Source: UCB3 sp964415605 (lineage in GTDB: Bacteria > Chloroflexota > Anaerolineae > Epilineales > Epilineaceae). From it: DNA of 32,700 nt. The position numbers and the translations under genes were made by a program. Every line of letters starts with the position of its first letter. Position 1 is the first letter of the stretch. The DNA lies in assembly GCA_964415605.1 (NCBI GenBank), contig CAYQBA010000028.1, positions 1 through 32,700 of the forward strand. The letters run 5' to 3'. This document shows, piece by piece, positions 8,693-16,417 of the stretch. Under the pieces are notes generated by a model, which searched no databases, was not told where the DNA came from, and worked only from the letters and a program-made list of their open reading frames with translations.

Positions 8693-11600
8693 ATGCCCCG
8701 CCAGCCCTCGATCCCGTCCCGCTCCCGCCCCACGGCACCCCGACCGGCGGTGTCACGATTGACTGCCAGGCCCAAGCTGGCCGTCATCGCCGCCATCGCC
8801 GCCGCGCTCCTCGCCGCGGGCACCCCCGCCGTGCCCGGCCGCACCCTGCACGCCCAGCCCCCCGCCGCGCAGCCCGGCCCCGGCCTGACGACGCTCTACC
8901 TGCCGCGGGCCGACAAGCAGTGGACCGCCGAGACCACGTCGCTCGGCGACCCGGCCGCGCCGGGGCTCGGGAACCCGGGCTACGACGTGCAGAAATACGC
9001 GTTGAGCTTCGAGGTCAAGATCGAGACGCCCGAGTCCGGCGATCCCCGCGCCACCTTTCTGGCCCATGCGAACATCGACGCCGTCGTCACGGCCGAGCGC
9101 CTCGAGCGGGTCAGCCTGGACTTCGCGTTGCCGAGCGTGCGCGAAGTGTGGGTCGGCGACGCCGAGGTCTCGTGGTACAACGGCGCGGGCAACAAGCTGT
9201 GGCTGGTGCTGCCCCAGCCGCTGCGACGCGGCGATCCCCTCCTCATCGCCGTGGCTTACGACGGCGAGACCGGCGCCGGAGGAGGCCTTAACGTCCGTCG
9301 CGCGTCCGCCCAGGCCGTGCAGGTGTGGACAGCGCCCCGCAACGCCGGCGCGTGGTTCCCCGCCAACGACCACCCCGGCGACCGGGCCGAGATCGCGCTG
9401 AAGGTGAACCTCGTGGACTCGCCCGGCTACGTGGCCGTGGCGAGCGGGACCGGCACGCGCGGCGGATCCGGCGGCGCGCGGTTCGACTTCTCTGGGGTCA
9501 TGGCGCCCGGCGACATGATGCTGAACATCGCCCCGTACAACGTCGTCGACGACACCACCCCTGCTGGCCATGCCTTGCACTACTACACCCTGCGCCCGCC
9601 CGAGCAGTCCGCCACCCTCCGCGGCACCCTCGGCCGCCAGCTCGACTTCTTCGCCGACCGGCTCGGCGGCTACCCCTACGAGACCCTGCAGGTCGTCGAG
9701 TCCGGCACGAACAACACCGTCAGCTTGCCCGGCCAGCTCGCCATCGGGCGCAACCAGCTCACCCAGCGCCGCGTGGTCTACGAGCGGCAGTACGCCAGCC
9801 AGGTCGCCAGCCAGTGGTTCGGGTCGCTGGTCGGCGTCGCCAGCCGGCGCGACGACTGGCTGAACAACGGCCTGGTCAACTACCTCGGCATCCAGTACGC
9901 CGCGCGCGATCAGGGCCCGGAGCCTGTCCAGGCCCGCATGGCCGCCCTCGAGTCGAGCTTCGCCTTCGGCGTCCCACGCGACCTCCCCCTCGACCGCCTG
10001 CCCGCCGACGGCTCGGGCAACGCCGTCGCCAGCAACAAGACACCCTGGGCGTTCCACCGCTTGCGGCTGGCCCTCGGTGACAAGGCTAACTGGGACATGC
10101 TGCAGCGTTACGCGAGCGTCGGGGCCACCGATCCCCACCACGCCTTCGCCGGCGTCGACCCGCTGCAGGCCGCCTTCGCCGCCGTGGCCGACCGCACGCA
10201 GGCCGGCGTGTTCACCGCCGCCTTCCGCGCCGCCGACACGCCGCGCCTCAACCTCGCGTGGCGCCAGGCGCCCGACGGCAACCTCGTCGAGCTCCGCGTG
10301 TGCCAGCTCACGGCCGCGCCGCAGATCTTCCGCCTCCCGCTGGCCCTGCACGGCGCCGACCGGCACATGGCCTTCGGCATCGAGGTCGCCCAGCCCGACC
10401 AGGTCTTCGAGGCGTCGTTCCCCGGCCCGCTGGCCGCGATCACCCCGGATCCCGAGCAGGTGCTCCTGGCCGACGTCATCGTGCACCCGATGGGCGGCGA
10501 CGCCTTGCCCGACTGCGCCGCCCTGCCGGCGCCGGCGCTGGCGGTCGAAGCCGCAGCAGACGCCGGCGGCGCGTCGTGGCTCGGCGATGGCCCGCCGCCG
10601 TCCGCCGGCGGTGTCTACCACGATCCTTGGGCCGAGGACTCCGCCGCCGACATCCACGCCGAGCACGGCGTCGATCCCGCCGCGTGCGCGGCGCGGTGGG
10701 CGGACTGCCTCGGCCGCAAGACCGCCGGCCCGCGCCGGGCGCCGCAGGCTGTCCAGGATTCCGGCCTCGTCGATCCCCGCGCCGCGCGCGCCGGGCGCGT
10801 CGCGCCCGGCGTCTTCGACGCGCCCGCCGCCCTCGACGCGCCCGGTGAGCCGTCGATCGGCGACCCGTACCTGCCGTACCTCGGCAACACCGGCTACGAC
10901 GTGCAGCGCTACGTCGTCAAGGCGCGCGTCGACCCGCTCGCCAAGCGCGTGGACGCCGACACCACCATCGAGGCGCTTGTCACGCAGGACGGGCTGGATC
11001 GCCTGAGCCTCGACTTCATGCGCCAGAGGGACGGCAAGGGCCTCACCATCGCCACCGTCGAGGTCGACGGGCAGGCCGCGCGCTACGACCGGCCGGCCGA
11101 CCAAGACAAGCTGTGGATCGACCTGCCGGCCGCCAAGGCCGCCGGCGACGCCGTCGCCCTGCGCCTGACCTACGCCGGCGAGCCCGTGTCGGGCGGCGCC
11201 GACGTCTTCAGCGGCGGCCTTTTGCCCCACGGCAGCGACACGATGTACGCCATCTCCGAGCCCGACGGCACCCGCAACTGGATCCCGTCCAACGACCACC
11301 CCCGCGACAAGGCGCTGTTCCGCTTCGAGATCACCGCGCCCAAGCCGTTCGTCGCCACCGCCAACGGCGTGTCGGTCGAGACCATCGACCGCGGCGACGC
11401 CACCACGTCCGTCTTCGAGATGCGCCAGCCGATGGCGACCTACCTGGCCACGACGGCCGTCGGCCGCTACCGGACCGCCGACCAGGTCGGGCCCGGCGGC
11501 GTCCCGATCCGCCACTACTTCCTCAACGACCCGGCCGACGGCATGCGCGTGGCCGGCGTGACGCCCGACATCCTGGGCGTCATCGGGCGGCTGGTGGCGC

Positions 11601-12451
11601 CGTACCCGTTCGACACCTACGGGCACTACGCGTCGCCGGACTTCGGCGGCGGCATGGAGAACCAGAGCATGACGGCCATCGGGCCGAACGCGTTCGCGAC
11701 CAGCGCCCCGCGCACCGCGCACAGCCTCATCGCCCACGAGGCCGCCCACCAGTGGTTCGGCGACGCCGTCAGCCCGTACACGTGGAGCGACATCTGGCTC
11801 AACGAGGGCTTCGCGACGTACTACGCCGAGCTGTGGCGCGCCAGCCGCACCGGCCCGGAGCCGCTCGGCTGGCGGATGGAGGCGCTGCGCTACACCGTGC
11901 TGTCGCGCGCGCTGGAGCTCCCGGTGACACAGCCCCTCCTGGCCGACATGTTCGGCACCAACACGTACGAGAAGGGCGGCTGGGTGCTGCACATGCTGCA
12001 CGCCGCCCTCGGCGACGCGGCCTACACGGCCGGCGTTCGCGCCTACTACGCCGAGCACCGCTACGGCAACGGGACGACCCAGGGCCTCCAGGCCGCGCTC
12101 GAAACGGCCTCGGGGCAGGACCTCGCCGGCTTCTTCGACCAATGGCTGCGCCGCGGCGGCAACCCGGCGCTCGACGTCCGGTGGCGCCAGGTCGGCGAGA
12201 CCGTGACGGTGCGGATCTGCCAGGACGGGCTGCTCGGCCAGCCGGCCTTCGACGTGCCGGTCGCCGTGGCCATCCACGGCGAAGGCCGCGCCACGCGCAC
12301 CGCCGGGCGGGCGAACGCGCCCGTGGCCACGCTGACGGCCGACGTCCCGTTCACGGCCGAAGGCGTGACGGTGGACCCGGACTTCGCGCTCCTGGCCGAC
12401 ATCCTGGTGACGCGCGCCGCGGCCGAGGCGGACATGGGGTGCGGGTTGTAG
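8693..12451 (+). CDS. Exported tandem M1 metallopeptidase (inactive M1 unit followed by active M1 unit)
   Basis: The 1252-residue product begins with a signal peptide (basic region, then an Ala/Leu-rich core around 25-45) and contains two M1 aminopeptidase-like units with parallel beginnings (GNPGYDVQKY and GNTGYDVQRY) and ends. The second unit has the exopeptidase motif GGMEN, the zinc site H1015-E-x-x-H1019 in HEAAHQWFG, and the third ligand E1038 in NEGFATY, with the standard 18-residue spacing. In the first unit the same positions read S369-Q-x-x-S373 and N392, so zinc cannot bind, though the fold appears kept. M1 enzymes remove N-terminal residues from peptides; here this would occur outside the membrane. 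AAGGAG precedes the ATG at 8693. M1 proteins are usually one unit of 450-900 residues, so this is a duplication-fusion. Confidence 0.93.
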   Translation: MPRQPSIPSRSRPTAPRPAVSRLTARPKLAVIAAIAAALLAAGTPAVPGRTLHAQPPAAQPGPGLTTLYLPRADKQWTAETTSLGDPAAPGLGNPGYDVQKYALSFEVKIETPESGDPRATFLAHANIDAVVTAERLERVSLDFALPSVREVWVGDAEVSWYNGAGNKLWLVLPQPLRRGDPLLIAVAYDGETGAGGGLNVRRASAQAVQVWTAPRNAGAWFPANDHPGDRAEIALKVNLVDSPGYVAVASGTGTRGGSGGARFDFSGVMAPGDMMLNIAPYNVVDDTTPAGHALHYYTLRPPEQSATLRGTLGRQLDFFADRLGGYPYETLQVVESGTNNTVSLPGQLAIGRNQLTQRRVVYERQYASQVASQWFGSLVGVASRRDDWLNNGLVNYLGIQYAARDQGPEPVQARMAALESSFAFGVPRDLPLDRLPADGSGNAVASNKTPWAFHRLRLALGDKANWDMLQRYASVGATDPHHAFAGVDPLQAAFAAVADRTQAGVFTAAFRAADTPRLNLAWRQAPDGNLVELRVCQLTAAPQIFRLPLALHGADRHMAFGIEVAQPDQVFEASFPGPLAAITPDPEQVLLADVIVHPMGGDALPDCAALPAPALAVEAAADAGGASWLGDGPPPSAGGVYHDPWAEDSAADIHAEHGVDPAACAARWADCLGRKTAGPRRAPQAVQDSGLVDPRAARAGRVAPGVFDAPAALDAPGEPSIGDPYLPYLGNTGYDVQRYVVKARVDPLAKRVDADTTIEALVTQDGLDRLSLDFMRQRDGKGLTIATVEVDGQAARYDRPADQDKLWIDLPAAKAAGDAVALRLTYAGEPVSGGADVFSGGLLPHGSDTMYAISEPDGTRNWIPSNDHPRDKALFRFEITAPKPFVATANGVSVETIDRGDATTSVFEMRQPMATYLATTAVGRYRTADQVGPGGVPIRHYFLNDPADGMRVAGVTPDILGVIGRLVAPYPFDTYGHYASPDFGGGMENQSMTAIGPNAFATSAPRTAHSLIAHEAAHQWFGDAVSPYTWSDIWLNEGFATYYAELWRASRTGPEPLGWRMEALRYTVLSRALELPVTQPLLADMFGTNTYEKGGWVLHMLHAALGDAAYTAGVRAYYAEHRYGNGTTQGLQAALETASGQDLAGFFDQWLRRGGNPALDVRWRQVGETVTVRICQDGLLGQPAFDVPVAVAIHGEGRATRTAGRANAPVATLTADVPFTAEGVTVDPDFALLADILVTRAAAEADMGCGL

Positions 12452-12457
12452 GGCGCC

Positions 12458-12483
12458 GGCTGGGCGGGCTGCCGCCCGCAGCC
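12458..12483 (+). terminator. GC-rich hairpin after the M1 peptidase gene
   Basis: About ten base pairs with two single-base bulges close a 4-base loop, starting 6 bases after the stop codon. There is no T-tract, so termination is inferred from position and stability only. Confidence 0.4.
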
Positions 12484-12508
12484 CCGGGCTTGTAGGCGAT
12501 TCGGCCGA

Positions 12509-12537
12509 TTGATCGGTGCCGGGCGCTGTGTTACAGT
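12509..12537 (+). promoter_or_regulatory. Candidate promoter of the radical SAM operon
   Basis: TTGATC (12509-12514), 17 bases, TACAGT (12532-12537). It is the only correctly spaced pair I find between the hairpin at 12458 and the first operon gene, and resembles the other promoters in the window. The leader would be about 170 bases and contains a GCGCCG-TG-CGGCGC hairpin near 12568-12581. Confidence 0.33.
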
Positions 12538-12713
12538 GGCGGCACGTTTCTACCGTGTGCATCCTCGCGCGCCGTGCGGCGCAAGCGACATGGTAGTCTG
12601 TGTCGGCCACCCGCGTGACGTTCCTGCGCCCCGCGACTGACGTGTCAGGTCGGTCGCAAGACCGCCGCACCGGTGACCGCATGCCACCGGCAGGGGGTGT
12701 GCGAAGGGGGACG

Positions 12714-14228
12714 ATGGCGACTCGCCCACTGGCCTCGGCCGTGCCCCAGCCTGCGACGGGCATGCCCCTCGTGACGGCACCGGCACGCAAGCCCTTGGTC
12801 ACCCGCGACGTCTTCTCCGTGCCGGTCCTCGATCGACGGTTGATCTACGCGCCGCTGCACGATCTCGTGGCCCTGGTCGACGCTCGCGGCGCCGAAACGC
12901 TGCGAGTCGGCCTGTCGGCACCGGCTTCGACGACGTTCGGCCCGTCCATCGTGGGACTGCTGGATCGCCTGCGCGCGTCCGGCGCGGCGGCTCCCACCGC
13001 GCGGGACGGCCCCGTCGAAGACCCGTTGTTCCTTGGGCTCATCCCGACCCGTGGCTGCAACATGGCATGCCCGTATTGCGACTTCGCGGCGCCCAAGGCG
13101 CACGGCCCGGTGATGTCGCGCGCGCTGGCGCGGCGGGCCATCGACGCCTACTTCGACCTGATCGTGGCGGCCGGTGGCCACGAGGCCGGAATCCAGCTCT
13201 TTGGCGGCGAGCCCTTCTTCGCGGCCGACGTCGTCCATTTCATCGTCGGGCACGCATGGCTGCGCGCCGAGGCGCTGGGGCTGCGGGTACGGTTCGAAGC
13301 CACGACCAACGGCTTCTACGGCGAACGCGAGTGCCGCTGGATCGCCGATCACTTCGACACCGTCGTGCTGTCACTCGACGGGCCACCCGAGGTCCATGAC
13401 CGCCAGCGCCCCGACGTCCGGGGGCACGGGACGTTTGCGACGGTGTTCCGGAACGCCGAGATCCTGTCGGGCGGCCAGGTCGACCTCGTGGTTCGCGTGT
13501 GCGTGACCCAGGCGTCGGTCGAGCGAATGCCGGAGCTCGCCGCATGGCTGGCCCAGGCGCTGACGCCACAAGCGGTCTGCTTCGAACCGATGACCGCGTC
13601 GTCCGTCGATTCCGCGCGAGCGGCGGCCATCGATCCACCCGATGCCTGGTCGTTCGCGCGCGGCTTTCACCTGGCCTCGCGGATACTCGAAGCTCGGGGC
13701 ATCGAGACGATCCTATCGACAGCGCAGCTGGGCACGCTGCAGGTGTCGTTTTGCCCCATCGGCAAGGATGCGTTGATCGTGTCGCCCGACGGCGCCGTCG
13801 ACGCGTGCTATCAGCTCGAAGACGACTGGCGCGCCAAGGATCTGGACCTGCGCCTCGGGTGGATCGGGTCCGTGAGCGATGATCGCGCGTTCGCGCTCGA
13901 TTCCGAAGCGGTGCGGCGGGTCCGTTCGCTCAACGTGTGGAATCGGCCGCTGTGTGCCGATTGTCTGTGCCGTTACCACTGCGCCGGTGCTTGCCACATC
14001 CACCACGACACCGCGCGGGCGCCAGGCGACTTCGATGCGCTGTGCGTCTACACGCGCCTGGTGACGGTGGCGCGGCTCCTCGAGCGGCTCGATCAACCGA
14101 CGTTGGTCGACCGATGGTTCGCGGATGTCACCGCGCAAGCGGCAACCGTGTGGCAGCGATCCGACCGATTGTCGGACTCGGTGTCTGCGATGGTTGAGCG
14201 GGGCGAGGTTACCCATGCGCGTGCATGA
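12714..14228 (+). CDS. Radical SAM/SPASM peptide-modifying enzyme 1
   Basis: This 504-residue protein has an N-terminal domain of about 100 residues (typical VYAPL-like segment) that may bind a leader peptide. The radical SAM core follows, with the [4Fe-4S] motif C115-x3-C119-x2-C122 (GCNMACPYC) and the SAM-binding GGEP. The C-terminal SPASM domain has the full cysteine set: C-x12-G-x4-C, then CADCLCRYHCAGAC (Cx2Cx5Cx3C) and a later Cys, enough for two auxiliary clusters. Enzymes of this architecture (AnSME, PqqE, sactisynthases) make C-C, C-S or C-O bonds or oxidise side chains on peptides or proteins in the cytoplasm. GAAGGGGG lies just upstream of the chosen ATG; in-frame starts at 12600 and 12681 are possible. 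It is the first gene of the operon; the next gene overlaps its end by 14 bases. Confidence 0.9.
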   Translation: MATRPLASAVPQPATGMPLVTAPARKPLVTRDVFSVPVLDRRLIYAPLHDLVALVDARGAETLRVGLSAPASTTFGPSIVGLLDRLRASGAAAPTARDGPVEDPLFLGLIPTRGCNMACPYCDFAAPKAHGPVMSRALARRAIDAYFDLIVAAGGHEAGIQLFGGEPFFAADVVHFIVGHAWLRAEALGLRVRFEATTNGFYGERECRWIADHFDTVVLSLDGPPEVHDRQRPDVRGHGTFATVFRNAEILSGGQVDLVVRVCVTQASVERMPELAAWLAQALTPQAVCFEPMTASSVDSARAAAIDPPDAWSFARGFHLASRILEARGIETILSTAQLGTLQVSFCPIGKDALIVSPDGAVDACYQLEDDWRAKDLDLRLGWIGSVSDDRAFALDSEAVRRVRSLNVWNRPLCADCLCRYHCAGACHIHHDTARAPGDFDALCVYTRLVTVARLLERLDQPTLVDRWFADVTAQAATVWQRSDRLSDSVSAMVERGEVTHARA

Positions 14229-14532
14229 TGCCGACGCAGGCCTCACCCACGGCTGGATCGACTACCGGTGGGCCGACACGTTGCTGTGGATCCACGACCG
14301 CGGGCGTGTGACGATCGTCGATGACGCGGGCGGAGCGGTGCTCCAGCTGACCGGCTGGGAGGCGGTGGTGTGGGGCTGGCTCAGCCTGGGCCTCGCGTAT
14401 CCTCGACTCACGGGGCTCACCGCCGATCTGCTCGGCATCGACGTCGCCCGCGCCGACACGCGGTTGCGCGACCTGGTCGATCGTTGGCAGGGGATCGGGC
14501 TGTTGACGCGAGAGGAGATCGCCGGTGGCTAA
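14215..14532 (+). CDS. Small PqqD-like (RiPP recognition element-like) protein
   Basis: A 105-residue soluble protein. The N-terminal half looks beta-rich (W14, W19, W25 within alternating hydrophobic positions). The second half has the helical pattern of a winged helix: a Leu-Thr-Gly-x-Glu-Ala segment, a Trp-rich helix (57-60), and a final helix ending in GLLTREE. That is the look of PqqD-type peptide chaperones, which hold a precursor's leader for a radical SAM partner. The assignment is by pattern, not strong identity. It overlaps the preceding gene by 14 bases and the following one by 8. The following radical SAM enzyme has no N-terminal extension, so this protein probably supplies the binding domain in trans. 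A dedicated precursor is unlikely: no Cys or core-like tail is present. Confidence 0.6.
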   Translation: MRVHDADAGLTHGWIDYRWADTLLWIHDRGRVTIVDDAGGAVLQLTGWEAVVWGWLSLGLAYPRLTGLTADLLGIDVARADTRLRDLVDRWQGIGLLTREEIAGG

Positions 14533-15559
14533 CCTGGCCGTCAGCGGCACGTGCAACCTCAGCTGCGACTTTTGCTTCGCCGCCGACCACATGCGGGCGA
14601 CGCGTGACCGGCCCGCGCTGCCGTTTCTGTCGCTCGAGGCGTTCGACGACCGCCTCGACTTCCTGGATCGCTCCGGGATCGACGAGGTTCGGCTGATCGG
14701 CGGCGAGCCGACCCTGCACCCGCGGTTCGACGATCTCGTACGGCGGGCCGTCGACCGCGGCAAGGAGGTCGTGGTGTTCACCCATGGCGTGATGCCGCGC
14801 CGGGCGCTCGCGGCCCTGGCGGCGCTGCCGGCCGAGGCGTGCCGGGTTGTCGTCAACATGAACGCACACGGCGGCGCCGGTTCTGACAGCGCGAGCATAT
14901 CGGCGCGGCGCCTCGCCACGATCCGGCGCCTGGGGCCGCGCGTCGTTCTCGGCCACACGATCCAGCGCGTGGACTTCGACCTCTCCGAGCTGATCGCGCT
15001 TGTCCGGGCGCACGGTTGTCGCCCCCGTATTCGCCTGGGCTTGGCCCACGTCATGCTGTCGGGCGGCAACGCCTTCCTGCATCCCAAACACTACCCGGCC
15101 GTCGGCCGGCGCGTTGCCGCCGCTGCCAGCGCGGCGGGGGCCGCCGGCATTCAGCTAGAGCTGGATTGCGGCTTCGTCCGCTGCATGTTCACCGACGACG
15201 ACGTCGCCGCCCTCCGCCGATCCGGGACCGAGATCGGCCTGCATTGCGGCCCCATCTTGGACATCGATGTCGGAGGGCGAGTCATCCACTGCTTCCCGCT
15301 GGCCGAGCGGGTCGGTACGCCGCTGACCCTGGCGGACGATGCCTCTGCCCTTCGCGATGCGCTCGCCCGGCAAGTGGCGGGCTATCGCCGGGCTGGCGTG
15401 TACCGCGAGTGCCAGGCCTGCGCGTTCCGCGAGCGCGGCGAGTGCACGGGGGGCTGCCTCAGCTTCACCATCCGCCGCTTCCGGTCGATGCCGGGGAGGC
15501 TGCGCGTGCCGGCGCCACCGCGCGGCGCCGATCCGGCGCGACCGGGCAGGTTCGATTGA
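14525..15559 (+). CDS. Radical SAM enzyme 2, minimal form with Twitch/SPASM-like C-terminus
   Basis: In this 344-residue protein the cluster motif begins almost at the N-terminus: C10-x3-C14-x2-C17 (CNLSCDFC). GGEP follows near residue 60. The C-terminal part has C-x9-G-x4-C (HCGPILDIDVGGRVIHC) and CQAC-x7-CTGGC, one interval longer than the SPASM consensus, and no final Cys. It therefore probably carries one complete auxiliary cluster and perhaps a second with open coordination. Start is a GTG at 14525 overlapping the preceding stop (GTGGCTAA), implying translational coupling to the PqqD-like partner. Most SPASM maturases are 350-480 residues because of an N-terminal leader-binding domain, which is absent here. 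The last 30 or so residues are Arg/Pro-rich and look unstructured. Confidence 0.87.
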   Translation: MANLAVSGTCNLSCDFCFAADHMRATRDRPALPFLSLEAFDDRLDFLDRSGIDEVRLIGGEPTLHPRFDDLVRRAVDRGKEVVVFTHGVMPRRALAALAALPAEACRVVVNMNAHGGAGSDSASISARRLATIRRLGPRVVLGHTIQRVDFDLSELIALVRAHGCRPRIRLGLAHVMLSGGNAFLHPKHYPAVGRRVAAAASAAGAAGIQLELDCGFVRCMFTDDDVAALRRSGTEIGLHCGPILDIDVGGRVIHCFPLAERVGTPLTLADDASALRDALARQVAGYRRAGVYRECQACAFRERGECTGGCLSFTIRRFRSMPGRLRVPAPPRGADPARPGRFD

Positions 15560-15593
15560 TGTCCGACACCCAGGAGACGGCCCCAGCGCCGTC

Positions 15594-15602
15594 GAGGAGG
15601 AG
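15594..15602 (+). promoter_or_regulatory. Strong ribosome binding site deciding the lipoprotein start
   Basis: GAGGAGGAG ends 4 bases before the ATG at 15607. It is the best Shine-Dalgarno in the operon. The alternative ATG at 15559, which overlaps the preceding stop as TGATG, has none. Strong initiation inside an otherwise coupled operon fits a product needed in excess over the enzymes. Confidence 0.6.
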
Positions 15603-15606
15603 CAGC

Positions 15607-16392
15607 ATGGAAGACGACGCGTTGGATCGATCGACCGATCTGTCGGGGAGCGACGGAGGGCGCACCCTCCCGGACGATGCCGAGCCCCAGGTGTTCGCCG
15701 TCGCTCGGGCCGGGGGCCGGCACGCGTTCACGCGGCGCGGGTTCATCGAGATGGTGGGGGCGTCGGCGGCGTCGGCGGCCACGCTGGCGGGCTGCGGCGA
15801 CGACGGCCCCTTCGGGGGCGAGGCAGCCACGGCGACGCCGCCCCCGTCGGCCACGCCCACGGCCGTGCCGACCCCCACGGCCTCATCGACGCCGACGCCC
15901 GAGTGTGTCGTGCAGCCGTCGAGCGTCAACCTGCGTGCCGGGCCGGGCACCAACTACGACATCGTGGCGGTCTTTCGCCAGGGCGACGCGCTGGCGGTGA
16001 CGGGCCGCACCGAAGATGGAACGTGGTTCGAGGTCGTCGCGAAGGACGGTCGCCGCGGGTGGATGGCGGCGTCCATCGTCGAATGCAGCGTCGCCACCGA
16101 CGCCATCCCGATCCAGCGCGACATACCGCCCTCGCCAACGGCGCCGCCGCCGACCCGCACCCCCGTGCCGACCGACACGCCGGTGCCCGCCGGAGAGGAG
16201 GGCAACGTGCCGCCGGGCCAGACCGGGATCGAGTACCACGTCGAGGGACGCACGTTCCACCTGCCCTGCGGCTCCCCGATCCCGGCCGGGGCGGTCTGCG
16301 TGTGCAATTGCGTCACGGCGCCCGCGCCAAGTGGATGCGGCTGCCATGGACACAGGGCGCCGCGCGTGTCGTCCTACTGGTATCCCAACTAG
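15607..16392 (+). CDS. Tat-exported lipoprotein with SH3b domain and Cys-rich C-terminal tail; candidate substrate of the radical SAM enzymes
   Basis: The 261-residue product has an acidic, disordered N-terminal segment (1-40), a twin-arginine signal (T-R43-R44-G-F) leading into a hydrophobic stretch, and a lipobox LAGC with C63. Then come a Thr/Pro linker, a bacterial SH3 domain (about 100-160, SVNLRAGPGTNY, flanked by C100 and C160), a second Pro/Thr linker, and a tail of about 55 residues. The tail holds C221, C231, C233, C235, C244 and C246, a Cys-Gly-Cys-His-Gly-His segment, and an aromatic SYWYPN end. The SH3b domain and linkers point to a cell-wall or surface location. Lying in the middle of four radical SAM genes and having a strong ribosome binding site, it is the best substrate candidate; the acidic segment ahead of the Tat motif could serve as leader. 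An ATG at 15559 would add 16 residues. A metal-binding tail is the alternative reading. Confidence 0.82.
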   Translation: MEDDALDRSTDLSGSDGGRTLPDDAEPQVFAVARAGGRHAFTRRGFIEMVGASAASAATLAGCGDDGPFGGEAATATPPPSATPTAVPTPTASSTPTPECVVQPSSVNLRAGPGTNYDIVAVFRQGDALAVTGRTEDGTWFEVVAKDGRRGWMAASIVECSVATDAIPIQRDIPPSPTAPPPTRTPVPTDTPVPAGEEGNVPPGQTGIEYHVEGRTFHLPCGSPIPAGAVCVCNCVTAPAPSGCGCHGHRAPRVSSYWYPN

Positions 16393-16417
16393 CAGCCGCG
16401 GCTGAGCGGAGCCCAGC

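Noticed and set aside
12452..12713. A small precursor-peptide gene upstream of the first radical SAM enzyme
   Set aside because: The only ATG-initiated short frame outside the enzyme's own frame that I found (from about 12589) gives 16 residues without a ribosome binding site or core-like residues.
8753..12802. A 1349-codon open frame antisense to the M1 peptidase gene
   Set aside because: High GC suppresses stop codons in the opposite frame. The translation is Arg/Gly/Ala/Val-rich with no recognisable domains, while the plus strand encodes a clear peptidase. The same applies to the 770-codon frame antisense to clpB (2255-4567).
15559..15606. ATG at 15559 as start of the lipoprotein gene
   Set aside because: It overlaps the upstream stop (TGATG) and is possible by coupling, but lacks a Shine-Dalgarno, whereas 15607 has GAGGAGGAG at good spacing. 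Kept as an alternative in the gene entry.
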